Positions 1-11,578 are shown, numbered from the stretch's first letter. The stretch: 64,000 nucleotides of DNA from DASCQC01 sp036012865 (GCA_036012865.1 DASCQC010000029.1:1-64000); one strand, 5' to 3'. Made by a program: numbers and translations. Notes: generated by a model not told the origin, from the sequence alone.

Positions 1-199
1 TTGAATACCCCCCCTCAAGAAGATAACCATTAACGGGGTACCCTAAAAACGCAATCAAGGATAAACCTAAACAGATGACCACCCCAATAGCACCAATCCA
101 TTTCTGAGCAGCTTGACAAACCGTTGAAGCAATCAAAGCCAAACACGCCCAAGCGGTTAAAACTATTTGAGGAAAAATTAGGGTTATTATTGGGCTCAT
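1..199 (-). CDS. nuoN: NADH-quinone oxidoreductase subunit N (partial, N-terminus only)
   Basis: The first 66 codons of a membrane subunit of complex I are present; the rest lies beyond the left edge. The start at 199 has a strong GAGGAGG ribosome site just upstream. The translated part begins MSPIITLIFPQIVLTAW and is hydrophobic with two predicted membrane helices, as in NuoN, one of the antiporter-like proton-pumping subunits. It follows nuoM by 12 nt as the last gene of the nuo operon. Identification relies on position and general N-terminal character, since the conserved lysines are not in the window. Confidence 0.85.
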   Translation of the reverse strand, partial: MSPIITLIFPQIVLTAWACLALIASTVCQAAQKWIGAIGVVICLGLSLIAFLGYPVNGYLLEGGYS

Positions 200-211
200 A
201 CAAGGCCTCCT

Positions 212-1699
212 CTATCTGTTCACCATCTTAACCAAAGACTCTGCTGTGGGGTGAATTAGTTTAAAAATAGGGCTGGGATAAACCCCATAAAAAATGATGA
301 CCATAACCAAAACCCCCAGAGTTGTTCGCTCAACGACACCAATATCTTCCAAGGGCTTAACCACCGCTGATTCAACGGGACCAAAAAACACCCGACGAAC
401 CATCCACAAGGTATACATTGCACCAATAATTAACGAAAGGGCTGCGCACGCTGCCACAGCAAAATTCCCAGAAGCCACACCCAGTATAACAGTAAATTCA
501 CCGACAAAGCCCACCGTCCCAGGAACCCCTATGTTAGACAAACAAAATAAAATGAAAAATGCTGAAAAATAAGGCATCACTGAAGCAACCCCACCCAAAT
601 GATTGATCTCCCTAGTATGCGTTTGATGATACAACAAACCAAAAGCTAAAAACATGGCCCCTGAGCCGAAAGCATGGGCAATCATCTGGACCAGTGCGCC
701 TTCAAAGGCCAAAACACTTGCCTTAATCCCTGCCACAGGATAAATGATAAACACACTAAATATACCCAACGTAACAAAGCCCATATGAGCGACCGAAGAA
801 TAGGCAATCAAACGCTTTAAATCAGTTTGAGCTAAAGCGATCAACCCAACACTGACAATGGCAATTAATGAAAGAATGATCATCGGCCAAGCCATGATAG
901 CACTGGCTTTAGGAAACATCGCAATATTAAACCTTAACAACCCAAACGCACCTACTTTAAGAAGTAACGCAGCTAATAACACTGAACCTGCAGTAGGAGC
1001 CTCTGTATGAGCATCCGGTAACCAAGTGTGCAACGGCCACATAGGTATTTTAATGGCAAAGGCCACTAAACAGCCTAAAAACAAGGTAACTTGAACAGGA
1101 ACACTCAAGTTCAGCCCTACCCAATCGCTGAATGCATAGCTATGAGCCTGCCACCCCAAGTAAATAATGCTCATTAGCAGTAACGTTGACCCTAAAAAAG
1201 TATAGAGAAAAAATTTAGTGGCTGCGAAACATCTTTTACCTGAACCCCAAACCCCAATGCACACGACCATCGGAATTAAAGTTGTCTCCCAAAACAAGTA
1301 AAACAACACCCCATCCAATGCAGAAAAAATCCCGATCATAGCCGCCTGCAACAATAAAAACATCGCAGTATACAAGGGCAACTTAATAGAAACCAAATAA
1401 CGGGTCATACACAACACCAACAAGGTTGTAAACGCCGTTAACACAATCATCGCTACCGCAATCCCATCCACGCCTAACTGTATTTTTGAATGGATAAATG
1501 GCAACCATTGATAACTTTCTTGGAATTGATAAGTAACCTTACTTGGGTCAAAGTAATTAAATAAATCCCAACTCATCACAAAACTAAAAAGAGAAATGAC
1601 CACACCGATAATATAGGCATTTTTCCTCCATATAAGTGCGCTGGCAGCCCCAACAAAATTGAGACCGATTAAACTTGAAAGAATTGGAATAGTTGTCAT
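212..1699 (-). CDS. nuoM: NADH-quinone oxidoreductase subunit M
   Basis: Antiporter-like proton-translocating membrane subunit of complex I (about 495 residues, usual length). Visible family features are the segment around FWETTLIPM, which carries the conserved membrane glutamate, the HTWLPDAHTEAPT loop, and LIAYSSVAHMGF. There are about 14 hydrophobic segments. I start at 1699 (MTTIPILSS) rather than the upstream in-frame codon at 1741, because 1699 gives the normal N-terminus, has a GGTGA-like site before it, and leaves an 8-nt gap after nuoL instead of a 34-nt overlap. Confidence 0.96.
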   Translation of the reverse strand: MTTIPILSSLIGLNFVGAASALIWRKNAYIIGVVISLFSFVMSWDLFNYFDPSKVTYQFQESYQWLPFIHSKIQLGVDGIAVAMIVLTAFTTLLVLCMTRYLVSIKLPLYTAMFLLLQAAMIGIFSALDGVLFYLFWETTLIPMVVCIGVWGSGKRCFAATKFFLYTFLGSTLLLMSIIYLGWQAHSYAFSDWVGLNLSVPVQVTLFLGCLVAFAIKIPMWPLHTWLPDAHTEAPTAGSVLLAALLLKVGAFGLLRFNIAMFPKASAIMAWPMIILSLIAIVSVGLIALAQTDLKRLIAYSSVAHMGFVTLGIFSVFIIYPVAGIKASVLAFEGALVQMIAHAFGSGAMFLAFGLLYHQTHTREINHLGGVASVMPYFSAFFILFCLSNIGVPGTVGFVGEFTVILGVASGNFAVAACAALSLIIGAMYTLWMVRRVFFGPVESAVVKPLEDIGVVERTTLGVLVMVIIFYGVYPSPIFKLIHPTAESLVKMVNR

Positions 1700-1707
1700 A
1701 GTTTCAC

Positions 1708-3669
1708 CTAAAACCATATTAGTGAAAGAACCCACGCGCATGCAAAGACCATCATGACATACACATAATGGTACACTTTGCCCGTTTGCAAAACCTTACA
1801 CCGTTCACTTATCGATGCAACAACACGCCCTGACCCATGAACAACCCATGAATCGATTATCTTTTGATCTCCCCAAAGACTCAGAATTTGACTGCATGCC
1901 TGCACAAAAGGGACAATCACAGACTCATTAAAACGATCAAAAAACCACTTTTGTTCTAGAATATAGACACCAGGAGACAACAGACTCTTGAGCTTATCCC
2001 CTACTTTTTGATTAACCACCGACAGGTAATAAGTCATCGATATACCTAACAGAACCAACCAAAAAGGTATGTGTTTCCATGCCATGAGTGCTGTCTGAAA
2101 AGGGTGTACATAATGATGAGCTAAAGCATTAAATGCCGGTTCATATTTAGGTAACACTTGGATGGCTCCTTTATACCAATGAATATCCAGCATAACGCCA
2201 GCAACACCCCAAGCAATACAACAGGAGGGTATGGCCAAGATAATCAACGGCGCCCAAACTGATGCTGAGACCTCTTCAGCATCATCATAGTGCCCTGCAG
2301 AAGGGGCAATAAAGACCAAAAAGAAAGCCCTAAAAATATAAGCAGCGGTAACCAAAGCCCCCAATGTTAAACAGATTGCACTGTACTCAGAACCAAACTT
2401 AGTCGACAACCCCACCACTTCAATAATGGCATCTTTTGAGTAGAACCCTGCAAAAAATGGAACTGCACTTAAAGACAACGATCCTATCAAGAAGGTAATG
2501 GCCGTAATGGGCATGCGCTTCATTAAGCCTCCCATCTTTCTGATATCCTGCTCATGATGGCACGCAAGAATAACTGACCCTGCTCCCAAAAATAGCAGCG
2601 CTTTAAAGAACGCGTGCGTTAGCAAGTGGAAAATAGCAAAATGATAAGCAGAAACACCACAAGCCGCCATCATATAACCTAATTGGGAAAGTGTAGAATA
2701 CGCGATGATACGCTTAATATCATGTTGAACCAGACCGACCAAACCTAGCATCAGAGCCCCAGAAGCCCCTATGATTAATACCATACTTAGAACAGAAGGT
2801 GCTAATTCATACAGCGGGGATAACCTTGCCAATAAATAAACTCCAGCTGTTACCATAGTAGCCGCATGAATCAATGCTGATATAGGGGTAGGACCCTCCA
2901 TAGATTCTGGCAACCATACATGCAAAGGCATTTGAGCTGATTTTCCCATGGCGCCGATGAAAAGCAACCCTGCTGTACATTCAGCATAAGAGACCTTTCC
3001 TAACAACGGCACATTCATAAACCCGACAGCAAAGGCATCAACATTCTTAAAAAGGTCAACAAAATTCAAACTACCCAACACTTTAAGAATCATAGCTATG
3101 CCTAACAATAACCCAACATCTCCAACCCTATTGACAAGAAAAGCCTTAAAGCTTCCCACAGCAGCTGAGTTCTTATGGTGCCAAAAACCAATGAGCAGAT
3201 AAGATACCAAGCCAACCCCTTCCCACCCAAAAAATATTTGTAAGAAATTATTAGCCATCACTAAACTTAACATGGCAAAGGTAAACAAAGAAACGTAAGA
3301 GAAAAATCGTTGGTAGCCCGGATCCCCTTTCATGTAACCGATGGAGTAAATATGGACCAACAATGAAATACTGGTCACAATAAACATCATAATAACGGTT
3401 AGTTTATCTAACCAAACCCCAATCTTAAACGTCACCAAGCTTGTTTTAATCCAATAAAAAAACGTAAGATCAACAACTTTTGCATCCATTATTAAATAGC
3501 TATGCATAATAATTAAGGTGCAGATAAAACTCATACTGACACCCGCAATGGTCAACGTATGAGCCCCAGAACTTCCAACTCTATCAGCAAACATTCCGGC
3601 TAAAATCGCCCCAATTAAAGGGGAAACTAAAACAAGACCGCATAACGGCTTTAATAATTCAGTGATCAT
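1708..3669 (-). CDS. nuoL: NADH-quinone oxidoreductase subunit L
   Basis: The largest antiporter-like subunit of complex I (653 residues), the distal proton pump with the long lateral helix. It shows the NuoL signatures FFGWEGVGLVSYLLIGFW, HVWLPESMEGPTPISALIHA and AYSTLSQLGYM, followed by a C-terminal hydrophobic extension that would form the lateral helix and last membrane segment. It lies 4 nt downstream of nuoK and 8 nt upstream of nuoM, so translation is probably coupled. Nothing appears truncated. Confidence 0.97.
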   Translation of the reverse strand: MITELLKPLCGLVLVSPLIGAILAGMFADRVGSSGAHTLTIAGVSMSFICTLIIMHSYLIMDAKVVDLTFFYWIKTSLVTFKIGVWLDKLTVIMMFIVTSISLLVHIYSIGYMKGDPGYQRFFSYVSLFTFAMLSLVMANNFLQIFFGWEGVGLVSYLLIGFWHHKNSAAVGSFKAFLVNRVGDVGLLLGIAMILKVLGSLNFVDLFKNVDAFAVGFMNVPLLGKVSYAECTAGLLFIGAMGKSAQMPLHVWLPESMEGPTPISALIHAATMVTAGVYLLARLSPLYELAPSVLSMVLIIGASGALMLGLVGLVQHDIKRIIAYSTLSQLGYMMAACGVSAYHFAIFHLLTHAFFKALLFLGAGSVILACHHEQDIRKMGGLMKRMPITAITFLIGSLSLSAVPFFAGFYSKDAIIEVVGLSTKFGSEYSAICLTLGALVTAAYIFRAFFLVFIAPSAGHYDDAEEVSASVWAPLIILAIPSCCIAWGVAGVMLDIHWYKGAIQVLPKYEPAFNALAHHYVHPFQTALMAWKHIPFWLVLLGISMTYYLSVVNQKVGDKLKSLLSPGVYILEQKWFFDRFNESVIVPFVQACSQILSLWGDQKIIDSWVVHGSGRVVASISERCKVLQTGKVYHYVYVMMVFACAWVLSLIWF

Positions 3670-3673
3670 GCTA

Positions 3674-3979
3674 TTAACCTTTTAAATGATCCAAACCTTC
3701 AACATCGACATTATGTTGACTTCGATACAAGAGAATGACAATGGCTAAACCGATGGCAGTTTCAGCTGCTGCTACGGTCAGAATGAAAAAGACAAAAACT
3801 TGCCCTGCAATATTCTGAAGCCAATAAGAGAAAGCAATAAAATTCATGTTGACAGCTAACAACATGAGTTCAACACACATCAACAATGAAATAATATTGC
3901 GACGATTAACCACCAAACCAATGAGGCTAATGAACAACAATAATGATGTTAGCCCTAATACATGAAGAACTGGAATCAT
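3674..3979 (-). CDS. nuoK: NADH-quinone oxidoreductase subunit K
   Basis: Small three-helix membrane subunit of complex I (101 residues, standard size). The conserved membrane glutamates are visible in [14 protein letters not shown] and [13 protein letters not shown]. The start overlaps the stop of nuoJ by 4 nt (ATGA), the usual arrangement for translational coupling. The C-terminus [12 protein letters not shown] is close to the usual family ending. Confidence 0.97.
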   Translation of the reverse strand: MIPVLHVLGLTSLLLFISLIGLVVNRRNIISLLMCVELMLLAVNMNFIAFSYWLQNIAGQVFVFFILTVAAAETAIGLAIVILLYRSQHNVDVEGLDHLKG

Positions 3980-4599
3980 ACATCCACCTCATTTTTAATT
4001 GTCTCAGATGTTATGTTAACAAGTTCAATACAGTCTTCTTTTTGTCTGGCAATTTGTTCAGAAATGACTTGAGACTTGACTTTAACAGCCCCCCTAAAGA
4101 CCAAACTTACCGCGGCAACAATGGCCACCAACAACACCAGTCCTGCCGCCTGAAAACTCAAGAAATAATGGGTGTATAATTCTCGAGCCAATACCATTGA
4201 ATTAGACCCCTGAGAATACATTATGGGAGACATTTCAACTGTTTTCCAACTCAGTAATGGTGCCTTTCCCTGAAACCAAGTCCACCCTGCCATGAACGCT
4301 AATACAGACAAAAAGAACAATAGATAAGGCCATGATTGACTCAATTTAAAGGGCTTAGGAAGGCTATCCTGATGAACCATCATAACCACAAATAAAAATA
4401 AAGTCATCACAGCCCCGACATAAACAAAAATTAATGCCAACGCTAGAAATTCCGCCGTAAATAAAACCCAAAGAATAGCACTCAAGAAAAAACAACCAAT
4501 TAACGAAAAAACAGATCTAATAGGTTGCTGACTAAAGACAACGTTGCACGCTGCTAAAATGAGCAAAAAAGATACCGAATAAAAAATAATCTCTACCAT
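3976..4599 (-). CDS. nuoJ: NADH-quinone oxidoreductase subunit J
   Basis: Membrane subunit J of complex I (207 residues), five predicted helices. The family motif is seen in [24 protein letters not shown], cited here only as a hydrophobic block around residues 48-72 with the YVGAVM core. The protein continues into a polar tail of about 40 residues that resembles gammaproteobacterial NuoJ. It lies 9 nt downstream of nuoI and overlaps nuoK by 4 nt. Confidence 0.95.
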   Translation of the reverse strand: MVEIIFYSVSFLLILAACNVVFSQQPIRSVFSLIGCFFLSAILWVLFTAEFLALALIFVYVGAVMTLFLFVVMMVHQDSLPKPFKLSQSWPYLLFFLSVLAFMAGWTWFQGKAPLLSWKTVEMSPIMYSQGSNSMVLARELYTHYFLSFQAAGLVLLVAIVAAVSLVFRGAVKVKSQVISEQIARQKEDCIELVNITSETIKNEVDV

Positions 4600-4608
4600 G
4601 CCATAACC

Positions 4609-5151
4609 TCAACGATGATCTTTATCTTCTTCACGGTCTGAAGCCAATTGATCTTCATAACGATCCCCTATCATAAGCAGTTCTTGTTTAGTTAAAATAT
4701 TCTGACCTCTCTCGGTAAAGCAATAATGACTTTCAGGTGTCAACACTATCGAGTCTACTGGACAAGACTCTTCACATAAACCGCAATTAATACATTTAAA
4801 CGTATCAATATCGAACCGTGTTGTTCTTCGTGAACCATCCTCTCTTTCCTTGGCTTCTATGGTAATGGCTAAGGCTGGGCATACCGCTTCACACAATTTA
4901 CATGCAATGCAGCGCTCTTCACCATTTTCATAACGCCGTAATGCCAACATCCCTTTAAACCTGGGTGAAACCGGAGTTTCTTCTTCAGGGTATTGCGTTG
5001 TTACTTTGCGCTTAAAGAAATACTTACCCGTAACCATTAACCCTGAAAAAATATCCAGCAATGCCCATGTTTTAACCCATCGATAATGCCTCATACTATA
5101 AATCATCGCGATTATAACTACACCAACACTCAAAACAATCCAAGGACTCAT
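4609..5151 (-). CDS. nuoI: NADH-quinone oxidoreductase subunit I, with an added N-terminal hydrophobic segment
   Basis: Peripheral-arm subunit carrying the N6a and N6b [4Fe-4S] clusters, seen as [13 protein letters not shown] and [13 protein letters not shown]. The sequence is of the Legionella/alphaproteobacterial type ([25 protein letters not shown]). The start at 5151 overlaps the nuoH stop by 4 nt and has an AGGGG site 7 nt upstream. It adds about 19 residues ([19 protein letters not shown]) before the usual family start near [10 protein letters not shown], and these form a likely membrane helix. An internal start at 5094 would restore normal length but has no ribosome site. Confidence 0.95.
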   Translation of the reverse strand: MSPWIVLSVGVVIIAMIYSMRHYRWVKTWALLDIFSGLMVTGKYFFKRKVTTQYPEEETPVSPRFKGMLALRRYENGEERCIACKLCEAVCPALAITIEAKEREDGSRRTTRFDIDTFKCINCGLCEESCPVDSIVLTPESHYCFTERGQNILTKQELLMIGDRYEDQLASDREEDKDHR

Positions 5152-6164
5152 GACACTACCCCTGCTTTAATCAACAAACCTGTTACCGGTATCCAAACCA
5201 AGGTTATTGGAATCAGCACTTTCCAACCTAAATGCATAATCTGATCATAACGATACCTTGGAAACGTAGCCCTCATCCATAAATATAAAAACAAAAACAA
5301 TGACGCTTTTCCTAACAACCACACCAAGCCAGGAACCCAACTAAAGAATCCTTCTAAATAAGGAACGCCTTGAAAAGGTGACCACCAGCCTCCCAGGAAT
5401 AATAAACTGGCTAATATGGAGATTAAAATCATATTGGCATATTCAGCAATGAAAAATAGTGCAAACATCATGCCTGAATATTCAACATGAAAACCTGCAA
5501 CAATTTCAGATTCACCTTCAGCGATATCAAAAGGAGCTCGATTAGTCTCTGCAACAGCACTCACCCAGTAAACAAAAAACAACGGAAATAAAGGCAAGAT
5601 ATACCAAGATAAAACCCCACCTTTTTGATGCTCTACAATGGTTGATAAATTCATGGACCCTGCTGCCATCAACACCCCTACCAAAGCAAAACCCATCGCA
5701 ATCTCATATGAAATAATTTGAGCCGCCGCCCTCATAGCGCCTAAAAAAGCATACCGTGAATTGGACGCCCAACCCGCGGCTAAAACTCCGTAAGCACCCA
5801 GAGAAGTCATCGCCAAAATAAACAAGACCCCCGCATCAACATCAGCCAAGACCAAACCTGCATCAAAAGGAATCACTGCCCACGCTACCAGCGCAGGAGC
5901 AATCGCTAAGACAGGGGCCAATAAAAACAAATAAGTATTGGACGGTGTTGGAACAATAATTTCTTTGCCAAAGAATTTTAAGCCATCAGCAATGGGCTGT
6001 AACAAGCCATGAAACCCTACTCGGTTTGGGCCAATACGGCATTGCATATAACCAATAATCTTTCTCTCAAAAGTTGTTAAATACGCCACCCCACCCACAA
6101 CTGGCAAAACAATCATTAAGATTTTTAATAGGATCCAACCCACCGCCCAAATAAAACTAAACAT
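5148..6164 (-). CDS. nuoH: NADH-quinone oxidoreductase subunit H
   Basis: Membrane subunit that forms part of the quinone chamber (338 residues, eight or more helices). Signatures visible are [20 protein letters not shown] and the loop [20 protein letters not shown], rich in conserved acidic residues. It overlaps nuoG by 8 nt and nuoI by 4 nt. Length and N-terminus match the family. Confidence 0.97.
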   Translation of the reverse strand: MFSFIWAVGWILLKILMIVLPVVGGVAYLTTFERKIIGYMQCRIGPNRVGFHGLLQPIADGLKFFGKEIIVPTPSNTYLFLLAPVLAIAPALVAWAVIPFDAGLVLADVDAGVLFILAMTSLGAYGVLAAGWASNSRYAFLGAMRAAAQIISYEIAMGFALVGVLMAAGSMNLSTIVEHQKGGVLSWYILPLFPLFFVYWVSAVAETNRAPFDIAEGESEIVAGFHVEYSGMMFALFFIAEYANMILISILASLLFLGGWWSPFQGVPYLEGFFSWVPGLVWLLGKASLFLFLYLWMRATFPRYRYDQIMHLGWKVLIPITLVWIPVTGLLIKAGVVS

Positions 6165-8508
6165 TTTTCACCACACTTATTGCATCAAACAACCCCGCTA
6201 ACTGGGTTGAAACATCTAACCCTGCATCGAGCCGAACACACGATGGTGGCATAGAATCATCAATAACAACTTCAACACTAGCCAACACCTCTCCCTGTTT
6301 AATGGTTATCACTTCTTTATTTTCCAATTGATAGTGCTTAGCTGTTTTAGAATGCATTTTCGCGGACTGTGAGTCTTTATACACTCCAGCCTGCAAGGGT
6401 TTGGAGCGTCGAACAATACCATCTACACGACCACTTGGCCAATGCCCATAACGTCTTAATGGAAGCGTTTTACTTTCCTTGATCGTTCCTGTCCAGGAAG
6501 ATGTGTCATACTGCCCTATTTTCGTGGGGACTTCAGGCAACTGATCTTGAACATCTTTCAAGCTACCCTCATCAAATCCTTGTAATTTAAAAATATTTCC
6601 TAAGACACGGTAGACCTTCCAAGCCGGCCTTGCCTCCCCTGGAGGGTGAATGGCAGCAACAGAAGACTGCTTTTCTCCACAAACATTAACATAAGACCCG
6701 CTGGATTCAGTAAAAGCAGCCATGGGTAGCAACACATCAGCCACTTCTCTCAGGGCATCAGAGTCAAAACTATTCAAGGAAACAACACATTCCGCAGCCT
6801 TAAGAGCCTTCATCGCCATGGCGGGGTTATGCGTATCTAAATCAGGTTCAATGCCATGCAAGACATAACCTGCTAACCCTGCTTTAAACATCTCAGGAGC
6901 TGTCAACCCCTTACCCATAGAACGAGATGAACTCGGCACACACCCTGCTAACCAGGCTCCTTGGCTATTGCAACCATCGGTCAATTGACCCCATTGGCCC
7001 TGAAGCTGTTCATTTAATTGATGCGCTAATGTTGTGATAGTTTCGGCATGAGGGTGATGCAACACCCCTGTTCCCAGGATGATACGTACTTTCTTAGACG
7101 CTAATAATAAGTTAGCCATGGCTAACAAGTCTTGATTATCTGAAGAAGTTTTACCCGCTTTTATTTGGAGTACTTGCTCCATCAATTGATGCAACGTCCA
7201 AGCTAACTTCAGTGGATGAACTAGACACTTTCCTTTCATTTCATAATTATCATTTTCAGAAGAAGATGTGATGGAAAAAACTGCAGCTCCCTTTAATGAA
7301 GCTTGACGAACCCTGTGATTAATCATCGGTTGTTGATCTTGTAAATTCGCCTCTATCAACACAATCGCATCAGCTGACTCAAGGTCTTTCAAGCTAAAGC
7401 TCAACCCTGGAGGAGACGTATAATTTTTCTGATAACAGCAGTCCATCTGCTTTATTCTATGATCAATATTTGGACACTTCAAAGAGTCTGTCCATTTTTT
7501 GGCCATCCAGTATTCTTCCAAGGAGGCACTCTCACTCATTAAGACACCCAGCTGTTTAACGCCCTTAGATTCGATTAATTGAGTCAAACGCTCTTTCACC
7601 ACACTAAAGGCTTTCTCCCAAGAAACCTTCCTCCACATTTCATTCACTTTTATTTCAGGATGAAGTAACCTTTGCTCTTCTAGTCCACTATAACTAAACC
7701 GATCTCTATTAGAAATCCAGGTTTGATTAACGTTATGATTCTCTCTTGGCAACACTCTCATGATAGTATTTTCATAGTCATAGCCTTTAGCAACGGTATG
7801 AATAAAAAGATTACTTCCCACACAGTCATGAACACCTAAACTAAGGTGACGCTTAAACCCCCACGAGCGACCCTGAAAACGAAAGGGTTTGGAAGTCAAG
7901 GCGCCTACCGGACAAAGATCAATCATATTGCCTGATAGCTCTGAACGCACTCCCTTTTCTAAATAAGTTCCAATGCGCATGTCTCCACCGCGGCCCGTGG
8001 CACCTAGTTCAGGTTGCCCCGCGATCTCAACACCAAAACGAACACAGCGCGAACAATGAATACATCGCGTCATATCCGCAGCAATTAAGGGCCCAAGGTT
8101 TTCATCATTAACCACACGTTTATTACCTTCGAAGCGCGACACACCCTCACCAAACTCCATGGCTACATCCTGTAATTCACACTCCCCTCCTTGGTCACAA
8201 ATAGGGCAGTCTAGAGGATGATTAATCAACAAAAACTCCATGACGGCTCGCTGAGCATCTACGGTTACCTTAGAACGGGTATCAACACTCATCCCTGCAG
8301 TGACTTCAGTCGCACACGCAGGAAGCGGTTTAGAAGCCTTGTGAACTTCGACTAAACACATTCTACAATTAGCGACAACAGACAAATGCTTATGATAGCA
8401 AAAGCGAGGAATATCAATACCCTCCCTATCTGCCACCTGAATAATGGTTTCACCTGGCTTGGCCAAAACAGAGCGGCCATTGATGGTTAATGACACAGAT
8501 TTATTCAT
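6157..8508 (-). CDS. nuoG: NADH-quinone oxidoreductase subunit G
   Basis: Large peripheral-arm iron-sulfur subunit (783 residues). The N-terminal region has the [2Fe-2S] ligands around [20 protein letters not shown], the [11 protein letters not shown] block, and [4Fe-4S] ligands in [11 protein letters not shown] and [13 protein letters not shown]. After these comes a molybdopterin-oxidoreductase-like domain to about residue 700. The extra N7 cluster motif (CxxCxxxC) found in E. coli and Thermus NuoG is not visible; that position reads [10 protein letters not shown], as in the mitochondrial/alphaproteobacterial type. It overlaps nuoF by 8 nt. Confidence 0.96.
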   Translation of the reverse strand: MNKSVSLTINGRSVLAKPGETIIQVADREGIDIPRFCYHKHLSVVANCRMCLVEVHKASKPLPACATEVTAGMSVDTRSKVTVDAQRAVMEFLLINHPLDCPICDQGGECELQDVAMEFGEGVSRFEGNKRVVNDENLGPLIAADMTRCIHCSRCVRFGVEIAGQPELGATGRGGDMRIGTYLEKGVRSELSGNMIDLCPVGALTSKPFRFQGRSWGFKRHLSLGVHDCVGSNLFIHTVAKGYDYENTIMRVLPRENHNVNQTWISNRDRFSYSGLEEQRLLHPEIKVNEMWRKVSWEKAFSVVKERLTQLIESKGVKQLGVLMSESASLEEYWMAKKWTDSLKCPNIDHRIKQMDCCYQKNYTSPPGLSFSLKDLESADAIVLIEANLQDQQPMINHRVRQASLKGAAVFSITSSSENDNYEMKGKCLVHPLKLAWTLHQLMEQVLQIKAGKTSSDNQDLLAMANLLLASKKVRIILGTGVLHHPHAETITTLAHQLNEQLQGQWGQLTDGCNSQGAWLAGCVPSSSRSMGKGLTAPEMFKAGLAGYVLHGIEPDLDTHNPAMAMKALKAAECVVSLNSFDSDALREVADVLLPMAAFTESSGSYVNVCGEKQSSVAAIHPPGEARPAWKVYRVLGNIFKLQGFDEGSLKDVQDQLPEVPTKIGQYDTSSWTGTIKESKTLPLRRYGHWPSGRVDGIVRRSKPLQAGVYKDSQSAKMHSKTAKHYQLENKEVITIKQGEVLASVEVVIDDSMPPSCVRLDAGLDVSTQLAGLFDAISVVKNV

Positions 8509-9829
8509 AATCCCACCGATAGGCTTGTTGAGGAACTTTTGAATTCCCCTTACCTTTTGTCAATATAGAACGACCATTTTTAGCAAAATAATCAAATTCC
8601 TCTCTATACTTATCTATAAAGCTTGTAACGGGCCAGGAGATCGCCTCTCCAAAAGCGCAAATCGTTCGTCCCTCAATATTTTTAGCAACTGAATATAATT
8701 GATCAACATCACCAGGCTTACCCTTGCCCTCCAAGAGAGTATCCAACATGGACTTTACCCAACCACTGCCTTCTCGACAGGGGGTACATTGACCACAAGA
8801 TTCCTCTTGATAAAACCTCATCATATGAGCTAGAGCCTGCACCATACACGTTGAATCATCCATAACAATAACCCCACCCGAACCAAGAGCAGACCCTTTA
8901 GCCTGTACACTTTCAAAGTCAAAAGTTAGCGGCATAACCTCTTCCGCTGACAGTAACTTCATAGAGGTCCCTCCAGGAATAACTGCCTTAAGCTTAGCCC
9001 CCTTGCGCATTCCGCCTGCAAGCTTGAGAAGCTGAATAAAAGGAGTTCCCAAGGGAACTTCAAAAACCCCTGGAGATTTAACATGCCCACTCATACAAAA
9101 TATCCTAGTTCCTCCACTTTGGGGAGTTCCCATCTCTAAAAATGACTTAGCGCCCATGTCTAATATGACAGGAACCGAGGCCAATGTCTCCGTGTTATTA
9201 ACGGTTGTTGGTCGACCACCATAACCATTATTTGCAGGGAAAGGAGGCTTGTACCGAGGCATGGCTCTTTTTCCTTCTAACGACTCAATCATGGCCGTTT
9301 CTTCACCGACAATATAGCTACCCGCACCCAATACATTATGCATCTCAAAATGAGTTTCAGAACCCAAAACATTCTGCCCAATAAAACCTGCCTTTCTTGC
9401 CTCAAGAAGGGCCGATTCACAACGATCAAATTGCGTTTGAAACTCCCCTCTAAGGTAATTATAGGCAACCTCTATACCCATGGCATAAGAGGCAATGGCC
9501 ATGCCCTCAATGAGCTGGTGTGGGTTGTGTTTCAAAATGAGCGTATCTTTACAGGTGCCAGGTTCTCCTTCATCGGAATTACAAATGAGGTACTTGCGAC
9601 CCGGCATATGCCGTTGAATAAAACTCCACTTTAAACCTGTAGGAAACCCTGCTCCACCTCGCCCTCTTAAGCCAGAGGCCTTAATATCGTCAATAATTGA
9701 CTCGGGCGAAGTTTTATGATTAATAATGGATTTCCAAACTTGATAACCCCCAATAGCAAGGTAAGCCTCTAGCGTCCATGATTTTGGCTGCTTGAGATTA
9801 CGCAAACACACTTGATTGATATTAAGCAT
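8501..9829 (-). CDS. nuoF: NADH-quinone oxidoreductase subunit F (NADH and FMN binding)
   Basis: Entry point for electrons into complex I: binds NADH, FMN and the N3 [4Fe-4S] cluster (442 residues). Seen directly are GLRGRGGAGFPTGLKW (FMN/NADH glycine loop), CNSDEGEPGTCKD, and the cluster ligands ESCGQCTPCREG with a further Cys in RTICAFGEA. It overlaps nuoE by 8 nt at its start and nuoG by 8 nt at its end. The length is typical. Confidence 0.97.
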   Translation of the reverse strand: MLNINQVCLRNLKQPKSWTLEAYLAIGGYQVWKSIINHKTSPESIIDDIKASGLRGRGGAGFPTGLKWSFIQRHMPGRKYLICNSDEGEPGTCKDTLILKHNPHQLIEGMAIASYAMGIEVAYNYLRGEFQTQFDRCESALLEARKAGFIGQNVLGSETHFEMHNVLGAGSYIVGEETAMIESLEGKRAMPRYKPPFPANNGYGGRPTTVNNTETLASVPVILDMGAKSFLEMGTPQSGGTRIFCMSGHVKSPGVFEVPLGTPFIQLLKLAGGMRKGAKLKAVIPGGTSMKLLSAEEVMPLTFDFESVQAKGSALGSGGVIVMDDSTCMVQALAHMMRFYQEESCGQCTPCREGSGWVKSMLDTLLEGKGKPGDVDQLYSVAKNIEGRTICAFGEAISWPVTSFIDKYREEFDYFAKNGRSILTKGKGNSKVPQQAYRWDYE

Positions 9830-10325
9830 CTTTCACCTTTGCAGAATGCTTTAATTTTTTCACCAACCCATCCAATTTTTCGGGCGTTAGATTTTCGTGG
9901 TATTTATGATCATCAACCATTAGCATAGGAGCCCCTGTACAAGCGGCTAAACACTCTGCTTCTTCTAACGTAATGCTACCATCTTGGGTCGTTTCTCCAA
10001 GACGGATCTTTAATTTCTTTTCTAAATAACCAATCACGGAATGCGCTCCACGCAAGCAACACGATAAACTGGTGCATACTTTTAACGTATGACAACCTGC
10101 AGGTTTTCTTCGATACATGCTATAAAAAGAAGCCACCTCATAAACGGCAATGCGTGGCAATGAAAGATATTCAGCAACTTCATTTAACGATTGATCTGTT
10201 AAATACCCTTCTTGCTTTTGAACAATGCGTAAAGCCATGATGACTGCTGATCGCTTTTGATCTGAGGGAAATTTATCAACCCACTGATCAATAGCCTTCT
10301 TTTGATTTGCCGTTAACCCAGACAT
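9822..10325 (-). CDS. nuoE: NADH-quinone oxidoreductase subunit E
   Basis: Thioredoxin-like [2Fe-2S] subunit (167 residues, usual length). The four cluster ligands are visible as CTSLSC and ECLAACTGAP. The N-terminal helical region (QKRSAVIMALRIVQKQEGYL) is typical. The start touches the nuoD stop (TAATG, 1 nt shared), so re-initiation is likely. Confidence 0.96.
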   Translation of the reverse strand: MSGLTANQKKAIDQWVDKFPSDQKRSAVIMALRIVQKQEGYLTDQSLNEVAEYLSLPRIAVYEVASFYSMYRRKPAGCHTLKVCTSLSCCLRGAHSVIGYLEKKLKIRLGETTQDGSITLEEAECLAACTGAPMLMVDDHKYHENLTPEKLDGLVKKLKHSAKVKDA

Positions 10326-11578
10326 TAGCGATCAATCTCCCCAAAAACAATATCCAATGTTGAAATAATAGCCACACAATCAGGAATCATATGACCTTGA
10401 CATAACTCATTCATAGCCGCTAAATGAGGAAAACCTGCCGCTCTAATTTTCAAGCGATAAGGCTTATTAGCCCCATCTGAAACAAGGTAGACGCCAAATT
10501 CACCCTTGGGATGCTCAACCGCAGAATACACCTCACCTTTAGGCACACAAAACCCTTCTGTATAGAGCTTAAAATGATGAATTAACGATTCCATATTTCC
10601 TTTCATATCTTCACGCTTCGGTGTTGATAGCTTAGGGTCATTCACTTTGACAGGCCCTGGGTTAGCTCTCAACCAATCAACGCACTGTTTTATGATCCGA
10701 TTGGACTGCCGCATTTCCTCAACCCTGACTAAATAACGATCATAACAATCCCCGTTTTTACCAATGGGAATATCGAAATTAAGTTCATCATAGACTTCAT
10801 AGGGCTGCTTTCTTCTTAAATCCCAAGCAACACCTGAACCTCTCAGCATCGGCCCAGTAAACCCCAGGTTTTTTGCTCGGTCTGCCTCCACAACACCAAT
10901 GCCTACCGTGCGCTGCTTCCAGATTCTATTATCTGTCAATAGCGTCTCATACTCATCGACACACCCAGGAAACCTTTGGGTAAATGATTCAATAAAGTCC
11001 AACAGACTTCCTTCTCTATTCTCATTTAATTTTTTAATCTCTTTTTCATTTCTCCACACCGATTTTTTATACTTAGGCATCGAGCCTGGCAAATCTCTTG
11101 CAACGCCTCCTGGGCGGTAATAATTGGCATGCATTCTAGCCCCAGAAACGGCCTCATAACAATCAAAAAGATCTTCTCTTTCACGAAAACAGTACAAGAA
11201 GACACTCATCGCTCCTAAGTCTAATCCGTGAGCCCCTAACCACATCAGGTGGTTTAAAATTCGTGTTATCTCATCAAACATCACACGGATGTATTGAGCT
11301 CTTTTAGGCACATCAACGTCTAAAAGCTTCTCAAGGGCCATCACATAACTGTGCTCATTACACATCATGGAAACATAGTCCAAACGATCCATGTACCCAA
11401 CAGAATGAAGATAAGGCTTATTTTCACATAGCTTTTCCGTAGCCCTATGCAACAAACCAATATGTGGGTCTGCTCGCTTAACAACCTCTCCATCGAGCTC
11501 AAGTACCAACCTTAAAACACCGTGCGCAGCAGGGTGTTGTGGGCCAAAGTTGATGGTATAATGATGCAAATCACTCAT
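10325..11578 (-). CDS. nuoD: NADH-quinone oxidoreductase subunit D (quinone-site subunit)
   Basis: Peripheral-arm subunit that with NuoB forms the quinone-reduction site (417 residues). Family signatures are [20 protein letters not shown] near the N-terminus with the quinone-site His, [14 protein letters not shown], and the C-terminal DIVFGEIDR. It is separate from nuoC, unlike the fused nuoCD of E. coli, and overlaps nuoC by 8 nt. Confidence 0.97.
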   Translation of the reverse strand: MSDLHHYTINFGPQHPAAHGVLRLVLELDGEVVKRADPHIGLLHRATEKLCENKPYLHSVGYMDRLDYVSMMCNEHSYVMALEKLLDVDVPKRAQYIRVMFDEITRILNHLMWLGAHGLDLGAMSVFLYCFREREDLFDCYEAVSGARMHANYYRPGGVARDLPGSMPKYKKSVWRNEKEIKKLNENREGSLLDFIESFTQRFPGCVDEYETLLTDNRIWKQRTVGIGVVEADRAKNLGFTGPMLRGSGVAWDLRRKQPYEVYDELNFDIPIGKNGDCYDRYLVRVEEMRQSNRIIKQCVDWLRANPGPVKVNDPKLSTPKREDMKGNMESLIHHFKLYTEGFCVPKGEVYSAVEHPKGEFGVYLVSDGANKPYRLKIRAAGFPHLAAMNELCQGHMIPDCVAIISTLDIVFGEIDR

